Source: Annona cherimola
Lineage: Eukaryota; Streptophyta; Magnoliopsida; Magnoliales; Annonaceae
DNA length: 64,000 bases
Direction of reading: 5' to 3'
NCBI GenBank assembly: GCA_030490835.1
Contig: CM059977.1
Location: 18,829,335-18,893,334, forward strand
The position numbers and the translations under genes were made by a program. The notes beneath the pieces were generated by a model. That model was not told the origin of the DNA, ran no database searches, and saw only the letters and a list, made by a program, of their open reading frames with translations. Below are positions 1 to 12,612 of this stretch, piece after piece (positions within the stretch are counted from its first letter, which is position 1; each line of letters starts with the position of its first letter).

Positions 1-132
1 TGTAAATTATGAATTAATTCAGTAATAGGCATAAGTGTGAAACTATTTTCTCATTTTTTCCACTCACTTTTCCAAGAAAAAGAAGATTATCAAGTATGTC
101 TATACATTTTAACCATAATATCTTGGTGGAAT

Positions 133-532
133 GATCTTTTGAAGCCGGCTTCACAGTGGCCTCCGTAAAGCCAACCCAAAAACCTATTTTTAAAAACTTT
201 TTTTAAATTTTTTTTCATGGGTAAGTAAATCTAGGTGTGTTAAATCTATAAACCAAGTTTTACCATTTTTGGATGTTTTTAAGTATTTATTTTGGATTTT
301 TAAATACAGTGGCATTTCCGTAATTTTCTGATCTAAAAAAATTACGAAAATATCACTGTGTTTAAAAATCCAAAATAAATACTTAAAAACATCCAAAAAT
401 GGTAAAACTTGGTTTATAGATTTAACACACCTAGATTTACTTACCCATGAAAAAAATAAAAAAAAAGTTTTTAAAAAATAGATTTTTGGGCTGGCTTTAC
501 TGACGCCACCGTGAAGCCGGCTTCAAAAGATC
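133..532. mobile_element. Foldback MITE, family B copy 1
   Basis: This is a near-complete inverted repeat about 400 bp long. The left arm begins GATCTTTTGAAGCCGGCTTC and the right arm ends with its reverse complement at 532. The interior arms carry the core TACCATTTTTGGATGTTTTT and its complement around a short centre near 310-350. There is no coding capacity. The same core occurs in the foldback elements at about 6928, 41026 and 45256, where the outer ends differ. I could not find an unambiguous target duplication. Confidence 0.8.
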
Positions 533-1616
533 AAAACTCAATATCTTGTATACTTATGTATTTTCAATAATTCTTTTTGTACCTTCAAAATTTTTCTCAT
601 ACCCGCACCATAAAGATATCATCAAGGTTTATTAGCAACTTCTGTTAACACGCATGTGAAATAACTGACGTACCCATGATTTTTCCATGTTTTTCATATA
701 TATTTTTTTAAATCAAAGTCATACATCATATTCTTCTCCACAAATGCTTGTATTGTATAAAAATTATTTTAATTAGATTTTACATAGCATCCTCAAAAGT
801 ATAAACGTGTGAGGTTTTTTAATGTCATGTTTCTAATTTTATAGATCACAGAAACTTTCAATCAAAATTGACTTTAAATAGAATGCGAAAATCGAAAAAA
901 AAATGAGAAATCCGCACCTGGTTTCGCTGGTGAAAGTCGCCATGATCATGATACCTCTTATGTTATCACGATAACATGAAACACATGCCAAAATTTTCCA
1001 AGCTAACTAAGACAGCTAGCATCATATGCTGTGGATGCAGAAATATGATGACACCATGAATATGCAGATTTTTGGCCGCAATGTATGATGTTATGATTGT
1101 TAGCATAGAATTGGACAATATCGCATGTGTTTCATGCGACGATAATACACATATCGTCGACGGTACTGGTGAAAATTACCAAAAAAAAAAGGTCAAATCA
1201 TGCAGAAAATTGGATCCAAGCTAATTTATCTATCATTGTTTATTCTCGATCTACACCGTCAACAAAAAGCGAAATATTACCTAAAAACCTGCGCAAAGCA
1301 ATATTTCTATTAAAAAATTTACGTAATTTGGCAAAAATGAATATTAGGACTCACCGGTACACGAATTGTTCTTTAATACAACAACCGCATTGGATCGGGT
1401 GTAACATAGTGGTATGACTATGAACAGTGTCCAGAACCTGTGGATTCCCATCTGTTCAGCGACCAGATTACTGTACGTGGAATACATGCACTTTGGCCAA
1501 CGGAATTGCCTCACAGCGGCTTACGTCGAACACATGATAGGAGGAGCCGTTTAAAAGTCAGTAGAATTTATGGGCTTAATGTTTGGGGTGAAGCAATGGC
1601 CTCTTTCGCCTGGCTT
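533..1616. other. Intergenic, nothing recognised
   Basis: AT-rich DNA. The short open frames here match no protein family that I recognise. I see no RNA gene or clear repeat boundary. Confidence 0.5.
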
Positions 1617-3860
1617 TTTTTTTTTTTTTTTTTTTTTTTGTTTTTTCCCCTTTTTGGTAAAATCTTTCTTCTGGCTTTGTAAAGCAGCTAAAATTTCACT
1701 GTCATCATATCGTCAGCCTTTTGGGGCAAAACATCAATTACAAGCATCACATTTATCAAGTCTTTTGTATGGAAGACCGTCTGTTTTTTTTAGAGTAAGT
1801 CCATGGATTTTCCATATCCATCCCACTTCAAACATTGTTAAATGGGAGTGCTAGGCAAAAAACAACCAGACCTACACACGTACAAATCTTTTGACAAAAA
1901 ATGGGATATACCCCACCAAACTTTTGGTCCTCCCCGTACAAAAAGGCTACTTTAACTAAAGCATTACCAACCTGATTTCCTTCCTGAAGCACATTGCAGA
2001 AGAAAACTTGCTCAAAAATTGATTTTAGTTGAATGATCTCCTCCACTAGATTCTTCATGCCAGATCTTGGAGTTCGCAAGCCATTGAGGAGGTTAAACAA
2101 CACCAATGAATTAGTTTCAAAAAATACCCTTCTGATTCCCATCTCCACGCTCCATTTCATTCCTTTTAAGAGAGCCCATGCCTCCGATTCTAGCACAGTC
2201 GGCCAACCCTTGGTTGATTCGCACTTTGCTCCCAAAAAATTACTATTCCAGTCCCCTAACACAACGCCATAGCCAATATAGTTTTCATCCAGCTGCACAC
2301 CAGCGTCCACATTGATCTTCATGAAACCCATATCCGGATGTGTCCATCTAGCATTTTCATCGCAAAAACATAGCCGACTGGTATTATCTCAAGTAATCGG
2401 TACACTAATCAAGGTTTCCATCCACAAGAGCTGGGCCTCCATCAGCCATCATTTTGTTTCTAGTATATTAGATTCTCCAGCAAACAGTCATAGAGAGGGG
2501 GGTGGTGGGGGTGGCGTGCGGAGAGAGACGAAAACGGTTGGCACCTTTTGCTAGGCAAGCCAACATGCTATCCACGCATTCCGGGTCGCCATGAGAGAAA
2601 CAAGCAGCAAAGGCCTCCTTGATCCATTAATGGATTTTTGCACACTTTCAGAACAAATGAATCTCATTTTCCACTAATCCCTCCTACCCGCATAGTGGAC
2701 AAGTGGTTTCAACCCAGATACCTCTTCTTAAGAGATTAGATCTTGTATGAAGTGATATTGTGATCAATCTCCATGCGAAGAGTTGGATTTTGTGAGGCAG
2801 CTTAGTTTTCCATAGAGAGCAAAGTATTTTGGACCGGAATCTGCCCCAACCTCAATGAACCACATACCTTTCATTCATCTGCTGAATCAGAGAATAGGCA
2901 AACTTCACACTAAAATTTTCATCTTGTTCTTCTCTCCAAAAGATTTCGTCTGCTTCCTCATGCCTTGGTTTAGGGATCTCCTTAATTTTCTCCCATCCGG
3001 TAGTCCCCATAGCCCTTACAATGGCTTCGTCCTTCCGCAATCTGTTTTGTTTGTCTGTGAACTTCACAACCATAGTATCCTCATTTACATTCTTAGGTGT
3101 GTGCGAGACATCCAGAGAATAAGTGTGAGGTATTCTATGTGTATCTCTATAACCTGTTTATTCTAGTGGATTAGTATCTCTCTCCCGTGGTTTTTTTCTT
3201 CTATGTTTGAAGGGTTTTCCAAGTAAATTTTGGTGTCTTCTTGTGTTTAATCTTGTTGTTATTTATTTGATCCTATTTTATAGTATATGTTTCCGTTGCA
3301 GTTCGTATCTACCTGAATCATGTTTCCTAATACTTTCCTTTCCATCCATTTATTTTTTTTTTAAATTCTACCTTTCAAACTTTTGAAGTCACTTTTTTGA
3401 ACAACCTTACCATGTCGGTAGGCTAAGCTAGCAATTAATTTCCTGTCATAACGTGCCCGGCATCGTCTCAATTTCTCTCCTTTAACTTGAACTCATATTT
3501 GCACCAAAGAAGAGTGCCATTTTGTCAATTGTAACTTGTTGTCCCAAGCATTTACTATACACCTCCAAAAGCTCATGCGAATAAGAAACCTCCCCTCCAC
3601 ATGCTCTTAAAAAGAGAAGCACATTGTCCGCAAAGAAGAGGTGCAAAATTATGATAGACTTCGAGAGAAAATGTTCAGGTCATAAAGCATCCTTTTGTTT
3701 ATATTGTAAGTTATCAGTAGTGATAAGCCTTCTACAAATATCAAAAACAGATTGGGTGATAAGAGATCACCTTGTTGCAAGCCACATTCCATAATGAGGT
3801 GCTAAGAAACAAATCAATTTAGATTTCAGATATAGCTACATTTGAGTTTGATTTTAATGA
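1617..3860 (-). mobile_element. 5'-truncated LINE remnant
   Basis: Read on the minus strand this is the 3' half of a plant L1-type LINE. Around 3620-3640 the reverse complement encodes a relic of the RT active-site region (HLFFAD). At 3073-2852 lies a zinc-binding RVT-like segment, and at 2331-1828 an RNase H domain starting MKINVDAG. The T-run at 1617-1639 may be the poly(A) tail on the minus strand. The reading frames are broken. The 5' limit near 3860 is approximate and no target duplication was identified. Confidence 0.7.
1828..2331 (-). pseudogene. LINE RNase H domain relic
   Basis: The frame of about 167 residues begins MGFMKINVDAG, which matches the first RNase H beta strand of plant LINE proteins (KINVDG/A). 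It continues with GYGVVLGDWN and LESEAWALLKGMKWS, which correspond to the second strand and the catalytic-Glu helix (E-x-x-A). The family role is to remove the RNA strand during target-primed reverse transcription. No intact upstream reverse transcriptase is joined to it, so it is a fossil. The alternative that it is a domesticated host RNase H-like gene is unlikely, given the adjacent LINE debris in the same orientation. Confidence 0.7.
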
Positions 3861-3984
3861 TTTATAAGGTCTTTTGCCAAAATCTTGCAAGACACATTAC
3901 ATATTTTGTGTGCTTGCTGATTCTAAAAATTACTCCCATTGTTGCCAACTTCAATTTGCAATCAATCACTTGCATGTGATGTAG

Positions 3985-5221
3985 GGGAGGGAATTGGGAC
4001 AGGCCGTACTGGGTTAGGGTTTGCCCTATCTTCATCCTATTTTTTTTAAAAAAAATTTGATCTTATTTTTATACCAAGTTGAGACAAGGTTGATTTGACC
4101 ATCAATTTTTTAAATAAAATCCCAGGATAAACTTTGAGTTAGTATCAAACCGGTTTCTGGATAGCGTGTCGAGTAAAAAATATATGTCAAATAAGATGAT
4201 TTTAAGAATTTATATACCTATCACAGAAAAAGATATGTCCATGCTAAATTTAATTATTATATGCTTCAATATTTTAACAATTATTTAAAAATACATCATT
4301 GCTAAAACAAAAAATAAGAAAATATAATATAACTTTATTAGAATAAGTTAATAGGGCTCCGCTTTTATGTAACCGGATTACATGGGACGAGTTACATAGA
4401 AGAGGTCTCATGTAACTCTCTCAAAATTTAAAATATTGATCCTTGATAGAAAATTCAATTCATTCAGTATATTTAACATCATTTATTTAGTTAAGAGATC
4501 AAGTTTTATCCAAATTAAGATATGCATGGGTAACATTTGCTTGAAAATATATATATTCATATGTAAATTATGAAAACACTTAGATCCATTTACACATATA
4601 TTAAAGTATAATAATACGTATAGAATAATTTACATACATAGTACTGATATTTTATATAGTTTAGATGTTAAAAAAACTATTAAAAATTGATATTTTAGCA
4701 TTAAACTATTTTATTACTTTACTTTACAAATTTATAGATGAGACTCACATACAGTGAAATTAAAAAATAGAAGAATTTTCAAAATACTATAAATGATACT
4801 AAATACAATAGATAAAGTAAATTTTCTATCAACCGTAAATATTTTAAATGTGGAAAGATTACATAGAAAAAGGTTTTCGTAAAAGTGGAACTGTATATAA
4901 TGTATATATGCAAATTCCTTTTATTGATTCTTATATTATTTCCTAGATAAATTAATTCTTGTATAAAAAATATAGGAATTTTAAAAGAAAATAATAATAA
5001 TATTTAAACAAATAGCTTATAATTTTTAATAAATTAAAAAATAAGGTGCGGGTCAGGACTCTTCATGTCAGGACATCATCAACCCATCCCAACCCTATTT
5101 TTAATTTGGGTCAAAATTTTTAACTCATCCACATACCAAGTTTAAAAAATTAATTTTACGTAATCAAAAACATATCGAGTTTAGATGGATCATGGGTCGA
5201 CCTGACCCATTTACCAACCCT
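3985..5221. mobile_element. Decayed hAT-like non-autonomous element
   Basis: The left end (TAGGGGAGGGAATTGGGACA) resembles the TIR of the better-preserved element at 9132. The right end contains GGGTCGACCTGACCC and finishes ACCAACCCTAA. The flanks TGTGATG and TGTGGTGG are similar and could be a decayed 8-bp duplication. A separate foldback element lies inside it. There is no coding capacity. Confidence 0.45.
4353..4905. mobile_element. Foldback element nested in the 4-5 kb repeat
   Basis: The arms are imperfect inverted repeats. TTGATAGAAAATTC on the left pairs with GAAAATTTACTTTA-type sequence read back from about 4830, and CGCTTTTATGTAACC on the left pairs with the region around 4870-4900. 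The interior is AT-rich and non-coding. Confidence 0.5.
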
Positions 5222-5680
5222 AATGTGGTGGCATATATATGTATATTGAAATTAAATGTTGATTGTGGCTTGCAATTAATTTTCCTGCTCCTCTTCGGGG
5301 CATTATTATGAATCAGATCAATCATATCTTGTCATACTGCCTAACCCGTATGATCCACACAGCTGTAATGAGCTTCAATATGCATGGAAAAGAACTTTTT
5401 TTTTTTCCAATGATCATATAAGGTTTCAATTATTCCATGAAACCGGTTCTATGGAAATGAATTCAGGGAACTTCTTCATTTAGGCCCATCCTGATCATTA
5501 CACGAAGTCTACTGTGTCTATTACATTTAGAATTATTTCTTTAATTATGGAACTAAATTTTTTATCCAAATTAAATATTTTAATGACCAAACAAGTAAAA
5601 TTGTTTGATGGATATACCAATTTCAGAGTTGTAAACTAAGTATAAAACATACTTTCAATGTAAATAAATAACTTCATATA

Positions 5681-5754
5681 TTATCACAACATTTAATGTA
5701 TCGTTCAGCTGCCATTTTTATCACAACATTTAATGTATCGTTCAGCTGCCATTT
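5681..5754. repeat. Two-copy 37-bp tandem duplication
   Basis: A 37-bp unit starting TTATCACAACATTTAATG is present twice head to tail (5681-5717 and 5718-5754) with no internal mismatch. The identity implies a recent duplication. No function is apparent. Confidence 0.9.
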
Positions 5755-5765
5755 TCTCAATTTTA

Positions 5766-5804
5766 ATATGTGTTTTTCCTTTTCATAAAAATATGTGTTT
5801 TTCC
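5766..5804. repeat. 14-bp duplication around an 11-bp insert
   Basis: ATATGTGTTTTTCC occurs at 5766-5779 and again at 5791-5804, with TTTTCATAAAA between them. The layout matches the tail-only insertions described elsewhere, but the insert lacks the ATC-A(n) signature. Confidence 0.55.
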
Positions 5805-5954
5805 AAATCTAAATCTTTTTTTCTGTTGGGCATAATGTTTTTTATCGCGTTATAAAAAATCACTTTCATTGGAAACCACAAATTTTTAAAGAAATTAGCA
5901 TATGCTGAAAGTGAATATATAACTATCAATTTTTTCAAAGAGATATAGTATAAG

Positions 5955-6501
5955 AGTCCAACTTCTATATATCCGGATATACTAATTCAATTCGGTACTT
6001 CCGTCTAGTTTATGCCCTATTTTGATAATTTTATTAAATCTAATACATCTATTGTATTAGCACTACTTATTTTATTTAGATACCAAAAATCATATCAATT
6101 TGATGTATGCGTATATTACATCTTCTAAAAATGTATAAAATTGTATGCAAATTTAAAAAATCACTTCAATCCATACATCAAAGTTTTAGAATATTATAAA
6201 ATTTTATAAAATCATTAATCTAAGTGAGATATATATTATAAATGTTTTAGATATTAAATTAAGATCTCATGAGTCCTTATATAGACAAATCATTTTTGAT
6301 GGATTTAAAGTTAGTCTTAAGTGATTGTTAATTTTGACAATGTTGCAAGTTATGGATTGAGATAATTTTTAATACGTAAATAAAATAAATAGTTCTAAAT
6401 ATAATGGATGGATTAGATTTGATAAAATCATCACAATGGTGCCTAAACTAGACGGGAGTACCGAAGTGAATTGGTATATCCGAATGTATGAAAAAGGACA
6501 C
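5955..6501. mobile_element. Foldback MITE of about 547 bp
   Basis: The terminal arms of about 65 bp are inverted repeats. The left arm contains CAATTCGGTACTTCCGTCTA, and the right arm contains TAGACGGGAGTACCGAAGTG, its imperfect complement. The interior is AT-rich, has no open frame and continues to pair imperfectly. Confidence 0.7.
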
Positions 6502-6927
6502 AAATAATGCATATTGATGAACACCATAGATGGTTTATATTTGAAAATTAAATAAATACAAGATGCTGCACAGAATGTATTGAATCGTAGCCCTAGAATT
6601 ATTTTTATCAGCCCTAGTTAATTTTTTTTTAAAAGAATGCGTAAAATCAATAATTATTTGGTGAAAACTGCGATATCACGAAAAGGGTGATCAGAGAATT
6701 AAGTGAACGTAAGATAATTTCATTTTAGTTATCATAATAAGTAATAAAATGCACGGTGGGGATTTATTCTATGAATAGAAATTAAAAATCCATTAGGAAG
6801 AGATTAATCGAATATGTCAAAGTGAAGCACCATAAAAGAACTAGAAATTGCGTAAACGTACCTAATCTTTTAAATCGGCGAGGATAATACAACCGAACCA
6901 CTTCCAATGTTGTTATATAATAACGGT
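6502..6927. other. Intergenic, nothing recognised
   Basis: AT-rich sequence with no protein, RNA or repeat boundary that I can support. Confidence 0.5.
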
Positions 6928-7282
6928 AGAGGCTAATGCAACCATGTGCACTTAGCCTCCATACATCCGGGTGCATTTAACTTATTTTTTATTTTTTAAA
7001 ATTTTTTATACTACCGTTAATCTAAGTGTATTTAACCTATGCATCAAGCTTTATCATTTTTGGAGATTTTTAGATATTTTTATTTTTAAAAATTAGTTGC
7101 ATTTTCGGTAATTTTAAATTACTAAAATGTCACTGATTTTCAAAACTTAAAAAATAAAAACCTCAAAAAATGGTAAAACTTCATATACATGTTAAATATA
7201 ATTAGATTAATGATGCATAAAAAAATTCAAAAAAAAATTAAAACACTTGAGTGTATCGAGGCTAAGTGCACTCTGGTGCATT
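6928..7282. mobile_element. Foldback MITE, family B copy 2
   Basis: The left end contains TGTGCACTTAGCCTC and the right end carries GAGGCTAAGTGCACTCTGGT in inverted orientation. The inner arms contain a diverged version of the family core (TATCATTTTTGGAGATTTTTAG and its complement). It is non-coding. The element edges are approximate. Confidence 0.7.
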
Positions 7283-8480
7283 GTATTGAAGTCCATTTCG
7301 GTGCTCCCCGGTGCACTTTACCCGAGTCCATATAATAATGATAATGAAGTGCGTAATCTTACGGAATCCTTTTTTATTCACATCTGTTAGATCATGCATG
7401 CTTATAAATGGATATAATAAGTCTTATGATAATATTAAATAACTCACGTAGTAAAACTCGATCTCCGCGTACACAATATCCCACATGTATTGGTCAAAGA
7501 GAAGACTAGCTGACCGAGGACTTGAAAAATAAATAAATAATAAGATATCTTAATTGTTGGGTTGAATCCAATGGATTTGAATTGAAATTCTGACGAGTAG
7601 AGTCGTTGTAAGGTTTTCGTGATAGTCCATGTGATTCAAAATGTCCAGTTATTTTTAATCGACAAGTAGAGTTGTTATAATTAATTAAGATTTAATTTCG
7701 TGGTAGATATGGATTACGGTTGCAAATGTTCAGTTATTTTTAATCATGACCCAACAACATTTGGATCTTCATGTTGACACGCATCTAAGATAATTAATCA
7801 TGTTGACATGTCATCCAGTGGAATTATACATATATATATATATATATATGAATAGTCACAAAAAAGGCATTGATATGCACAAATTCTATCTCTAACTCCA
7901 ATCTGACAATGTCGTTAATGTTTATGTTAAAAATGAGATGAAGTTACGAAAAAATCATTAACTAACAAATGCTTATAACATTGTCATATTTGAAATTAAT
8001 GATAGATTTGTGCTTATCTGTGTATTTTTAAATATATGGTCATTTATGAAAATAGGGATGTAATTTGTGATCATATTTGAAATTAACCTTAATTCAAAAC
8101 CATATATTATTATAAATAGTAAATTTATAGGTATATTAAACCATATATTAAAGGCTAAAAATATAGGTAAATATGTTTAAAATAAAGTTATTATATATTG
8201 AAAAGTGAGTGTTTGATTGGGAATTAAAATATATCATAAATTTAATTCTATTGGAATCAACATAATTCTAAAATTCCATTCAAGTTCTCGCCTGGGAAGC
8301 TTATCTTTTATTTTCGTAGCAATATCCTAATAGCTATTTTGTTAGCAACATTTGTAGATCACACACTTAGAATAAAAAAAAATGAAAATATGTATTTGGA
8401 TTGAGTTGTAAATATAAAGAAAACAAAAAAAAAACAGTTCAACAGCACGCACTTTTCTAGTTTTTTTTGTTTTTGTTTTT
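7283..8480. other. Intergenic with a (TA)n tract
   Basis: AT-rich DNA without a recognised gene. A (TA)n run occupies about 7827-7849. Short open frames in this stretch are not conserved-looking. Confidence 0.5.
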
Positions 8481-8487
8481 ACGGTTT

Positions 8488-8535
8488 GCACTTTTCCTCT
8501 TTTTTTTTTTTTTTTTTTGAGAAAAGCACTTTTCC
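8488..8535. repeat. 10-bp duplication flanking a poly(T) insert
   Basis: GCACTTTTCC flanks a 28-bp T-rich insert (8498-8525) that ends GAGAAAA. It is possibly a tail-only retro-insertion in minus orientation, but the duplication is short and lies in low-complexity sequence. Confidence 0.4.
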
Positions 8536-8750
8536 AGTTTTGAGTTAACATCTTTTAGAAATTTCTCACTGATTAGCATCGCGATATTTTTTATTTTAGA
8601 ATTTATACCAAATATACTCATTGATCAAATATAGCATATATACATGTGCCGTTTCGAATGTTTCAAAACAGTTGTTTGCAGATATTTCAATGCGACAAGT
8701 GGATATGATTTCTTCAGGCAACAAGGCAAATGAACAAACGTTGCAGCAGA

Positions 8751-8912
8751 AAATTTCTAGTTGGACCTTATCGGTGATGAAGGAGACGACATTCGTGGTA
8801 CCGTTCCGGTAGTCGGAGTGGATCTCTCCATTAAATTTCTAGTTGGACTTGTCGGTGATGAAGGAGATGACATTCGTGGTACCGTTCCGGCAGTCAGAAG
8901 ACACCGAATGTT
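8751..8912. repeat. Diverged two-copy tandem repeat, period 82 bp
   Basis: The segment starting AAATTTCTAGTTGGAC at 8751 recurs at 8833. The pair share GGTGATGAAGGAGA and ACATTCGTGGTACCGTTCCG with a few substitutions. An open frame crosses the repeat but resembles no known protein. Confidence 0.8.
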
Positions 8913-9123
8913 GACGTGTTCCAATGTGGAGGAGCTGCAGTAGATGGGTTTTGTTGGCTATGAGGAAGAAAGAGGCCTTGAAGCAAGCAACAGGAGAAGA
9001 ATAGGCGAGTTTTGGTCTTGCATGACTTCGTGGTAGGAGAAGAAGCTCACATGCGGGTTCCGTTGGCGACAAGTGAATGTCGTTAATCAAAGATTTTCCG
9101 ACGGATAGTCGCAGACGGGCAAT

Positions 9124-9602
9124 CACTGTACTATGGGTGGGAATCGGGGCGGGTTTTCAAAAATCTTGTTTGACCCTTATTTTTATACCGGGTCGGGACA
9201 AAGTCGGTTTAAACCTTACTTTTTTTTATTTTGTCTCGGGACAAAATTCGGGTCGGTATCGGATCAACGGGTTGCGTAAAAACTACATGTCAAGTAAGAA
9301 GTTTTTAAAAATTTATAAAACTATCAAGGATAAAGACAAATTTATATTAAATTTAATTACTATATGCTTGAATCTATTAATAATTAATCAAAGTAAAATA
9401 TAAATAATTAAATAAAACATGAATATTAGCATTGAATAAAGTTTTTCTTTTTAATGTGAAATATAAGAAAACGAGTCAGCAGGTAGGTCCGCCCCGACCC
9501 GCCTTTCTTTAAACAAATCAAAAAACCGACCCGCCCCGGTATTAAACAGGGTCGGGGCGGGTCACAGGTCGACCCGCCCCGATTCCCACCCCTACACTGT
9601 GC
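9124..9602. mobile_element. hAT-type non-autonomous element with 8-bp TSD
   Basis: The element spans 9132-9594. Its terminal inverted repeats read TAKGGGTGGGAATCGGGGCG, and the right terminus ends GATTCCCACCCCTA. The flanks CACTGTAC (9124-9131) and CACTGTGC (9595-9602) are an 8-bp target duplication with one substitution, the length expected of hAT transposases. The 463-bp interior has no transposase, so mobilisation must have been in trans. Confidence 0.8.
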
Positions 9603-10386
9603 ATTTTCCCACGAGCCTACAGTCCCCTTTTCAACGAAGAGGGGTGCTTTGGAGTTTTAAAATTGAAATTATACGAAATGAAAAATCATAATTTATAAAA
9701 GATGGAATAGACATATATATATATTGGATTTAATCAAGGAATGCGATAAAGTGTTTCTGGTGCACTGCCCGTTTTTAATTTTTAAAATTTTTTCCACCTG
9801 TTACGTGGGCCCAAGTATATACTTCATATATATAATTTTACCATTTGTTGGTTTTGATTTAGTATTTTTTGAATTATAAAGTTAAATGGCAAAAATGAAT
9901 ACATAAGACATTGCATAGGATGTACTGAAATTCCAATGCACTAGATTTGTGCCCTTTGATCAATCATTAGTAGGTATATTTAAAATCTAGGCAGATTATA
10001 GAGTGTATAATTGCGATAAATTTTTAATTTTACTTTATTTTAAACGTCACAACTTGCTCGTGTTTCTCATTTTGGCGTGGCGCGTCACGTTCTCTTAAAA
10101 AAATTGTTCACGTGCCAGATCATTGAGAAACATGACAATCGTATTCTGGATTATTGTCGCGCGCGCTGACACTGACGCAAAGGCATGGGCCACCATTCAT
10201 ACGCTGCCCCGGTGCTAACATGGCCTGGAAATTCAGCTGTGGCTCGGCTCCAGCCGAGCTGCACACGTTCAATGTGAAACAGTGCCCGTCTGCGGCCTCA
10301 GATCTGGGAGTCACGCACCGATTTACAAATAATAATAATAATAATAATAAAGCTGGGAGTTGCGATGTAAAATAATGAAGATAATA
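9603..10386. other. Intergenic, nothing recognised
   Basis: Mostly AT-rich, with a GC-richer patch at about 10130-10320 ending in a short (AAT)n tract at about 10327-10350. Both strands of that patch have small open frames of unrelated composition. I cannot support a gene. Confidence 0.45.
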
Positions 10387-10739
10387 ATAAGGATCATTTA
10401 TAAATACATCCAATTAGTTTGATCATAATTACAAATATACCTACATAAATTCAAATTTTACAAATTATTACCAAATAGTTTGACTATAATTAGAAATATA
10501 CTTGTGCTGCTATGACACCGTTAGTGTACTATCGCGGTGTGGGTATATTTGCAAAAGTTTATAAACTATGTTGATATTAATGCAAAAATTAAATATACCT
10601 ACTTAATTTTTCAAATTACAAATATATTAATATAGTTTGTAAAGCTCTGTAAATATACTTACGCCATAGCAATGCAATAATGGTGTCGTAATAATATATG
10701 TATATTTACAATTATAGTCAAATTAAAAAGTGTATTTGC

Positions 10740-10741
<2 letters not shown>
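10387..10741. mobile_element. Foldback MITE, family E copy 1
   Basis: The inverted arms contain GATCATAATTACAAATATACC near the left end and a complementary ATATTTACAATTATAGTCAA near the right end. Elements with the same layout lie near 33240 and 56100. Non-coding. Confidence 0.65.

Positions 10742-10792
<51 letters not shown>
10742..10792. repeat. (AAT)n microsatellite
   Basis: About sixteen AAT/ATA units in an uninterrupted run abut the right end of a foldback element. Confidence 0.95.
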
Positions 10793-10908
10793 GGCTAGGA
10801 ATCACACTACATTGCACAAGTCTAAATACGTGTGTCACGCAGGCCTACCAGGACCTAATATAAGGCTATAAGCCACATGATCGTATGCGGCCGAGCAAGC
10901 ATATAATA

Positions 10909-11128
10909 ATACTTACAATGAAACTATTTTACAAAGTGTGTTTAACATATATTAGTTTTTAAATATATGTTTTTCAAAAATAATCATTTTGTGGATATTT
11001 AAGTAATTTTACTATCCCAAAATGAGGATTTTTTAGAATAAAAAATAGATATACATATATCCAAAAAAATGTAAAGATCTATGCATATGTGTTAAACATA
11101 ATTCGTAAAACAATATTGTAAGAAAATA
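10909..11128. mobile_element. Small foldback element
   Basis: The left terminus CTTACAATGAAACTATTTTAC pairs with GTAAAACAATATTGTAAG at the right end. GTGTGTTTAACATAT also pairs with ATATGTGTTAAACAT. Non-coding, about 220 bp. The interior resembles the family B core. Confidence 0.6.
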
Positions 11129-12240
11129 ATAAAATAAAAACAGGTGCATTGCTACATGTGATTAGCCTGATATGATTTGGCCCCCAAATATAATACATTT
11201 AACAAACGTCAAAAAATTATAATTTCACAATTTCAAGGTTTGAAACATAAATTTCACCACCACGTGTGAGCACTCTTATGAGTTTGATAAACTTACGGCT
11301 AATTGGTATATTTTTCCTCAATGTGGCTAATTAGTATATTTTAAACTCAATTGAACATGTATTGATAAATATGAACAAGTCTTATACTCTTGTTGTTGCT
11401 AAACGGATATATTAACGCTTTTTCTTGAATTAACTTGACTAGGTTCTTGAATGCAGGCAAGTAGACATGATTGAGCCTTTACCGGATCATTAAATTTAGC
11501 TGGTTAGGCTTAACTCGATCGGGATATTACTAGATCTAAAATTTTTGAGCTTCTTGACAAGCTTGATTGATAAGTTTGATCAAGCTTAATCAATTTGCAA
11601 TTCTCAAATTTATCCAATTTTTGCTTTTGTAGAAACGCCTTAATGTATAAAATTTATCTATAAAAATACTGATAACGCTATAACTTTCACTTTATTTTGT
11701 TATCAGCCTAGACATAATCAAATTAAGGTAATGGTATATATCTTTAGGTCATGTTGCATCATCTTGTTATGAAGAAAAATTACAAAATATTTCTGTCATA
11801 ACAATTTAAGAAAAGTGGTAATAGTCATTATTTGCATTAACCATTAGGTCCATTACCATAACAAAATTTACTATATGCGGCTCATTTTTTAGCTGCCAAA
11901 TGTATCTAAATGTTATTTTACTTACAGCTAAGTTTTGTTATTATTTGCAGCACTAAATTCAATAAGTTATATCAAACATTATGTAATTTTCCACTGTACT
12001 TATTGTAAAAATAATTATATTTAATCAAATGCAACCGCTCAAAAATAACTAAATATTTACAATTAAAATTTGATGTAGCCAAGTCCGTTTACATGCAGCC
12101 AAATTTACGTCACATGCGAAGAAATTATGATGCATGACATTTATTGTGGTGCATGCAACCTTCTTCTGTTGGCCAGAATAAGGTGTCTCTGAGATTAAAA
12201 GAACCATTGTCTTACAACATATTGAATAAACATAACTGTT
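11129..12240. other. Intergenic, nothing recognised
   Basis: AT-rich sequence with no supported gene or RNA. Some short segments could be old transposon debris, but I cannot place boundaries. Confidence 0.45.
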
Positions 12241-12249
12241 TTTTTCTAT

Positions 12250-12612
12250 GGAAATCTTTACGACATAGCTTGCGGCTTTTATGTTGATAGTATAGAACCA
12301 ACAATATTATTGGACAGTTTAGTCATGCTAACAATTCTCACTTTCACGCTTTTCATTTGTTATGTCAACAATGGGTTTGTTTGCACAAGAAGTAAAAATC
12401 ACTATTCAAAACATGGGTGAAATCAGTTTCATTCACGTGTTGAGAACCGGAAATTAGGTGGCTCATTTATTGGCAACAATAGCTGTAAATATGGCTGCTG
12501 ATATTATGATTTGGGGGACGAACCCTCCAAGGAAATTGTAAACTATTTGTATATTGACTTCACTGGTTTAATATAGTTGATACTCTAAATATCAAAAAAA
12601 AAAAAAAATCTT
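12250..12612 (+). mobile_element. 5'-truncated LINE fragment with poly(A) tail
   Basis: Around 12425-12475 the plus strand encodes ISFIHVLRTGN, a stop codon, then VAHLLAT. This matches the C-terminal end of the LINE RNase H domain (HVxRxGNxVAHxLA). After a short 3' untranslated stretch the element ends AATATC followed by 15 A's at about 12597-12612. The left edge is approximate. Its ATC-A(n) tail matches the tail-only insertions found elsewhere in the window. Confidence 0.65.
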
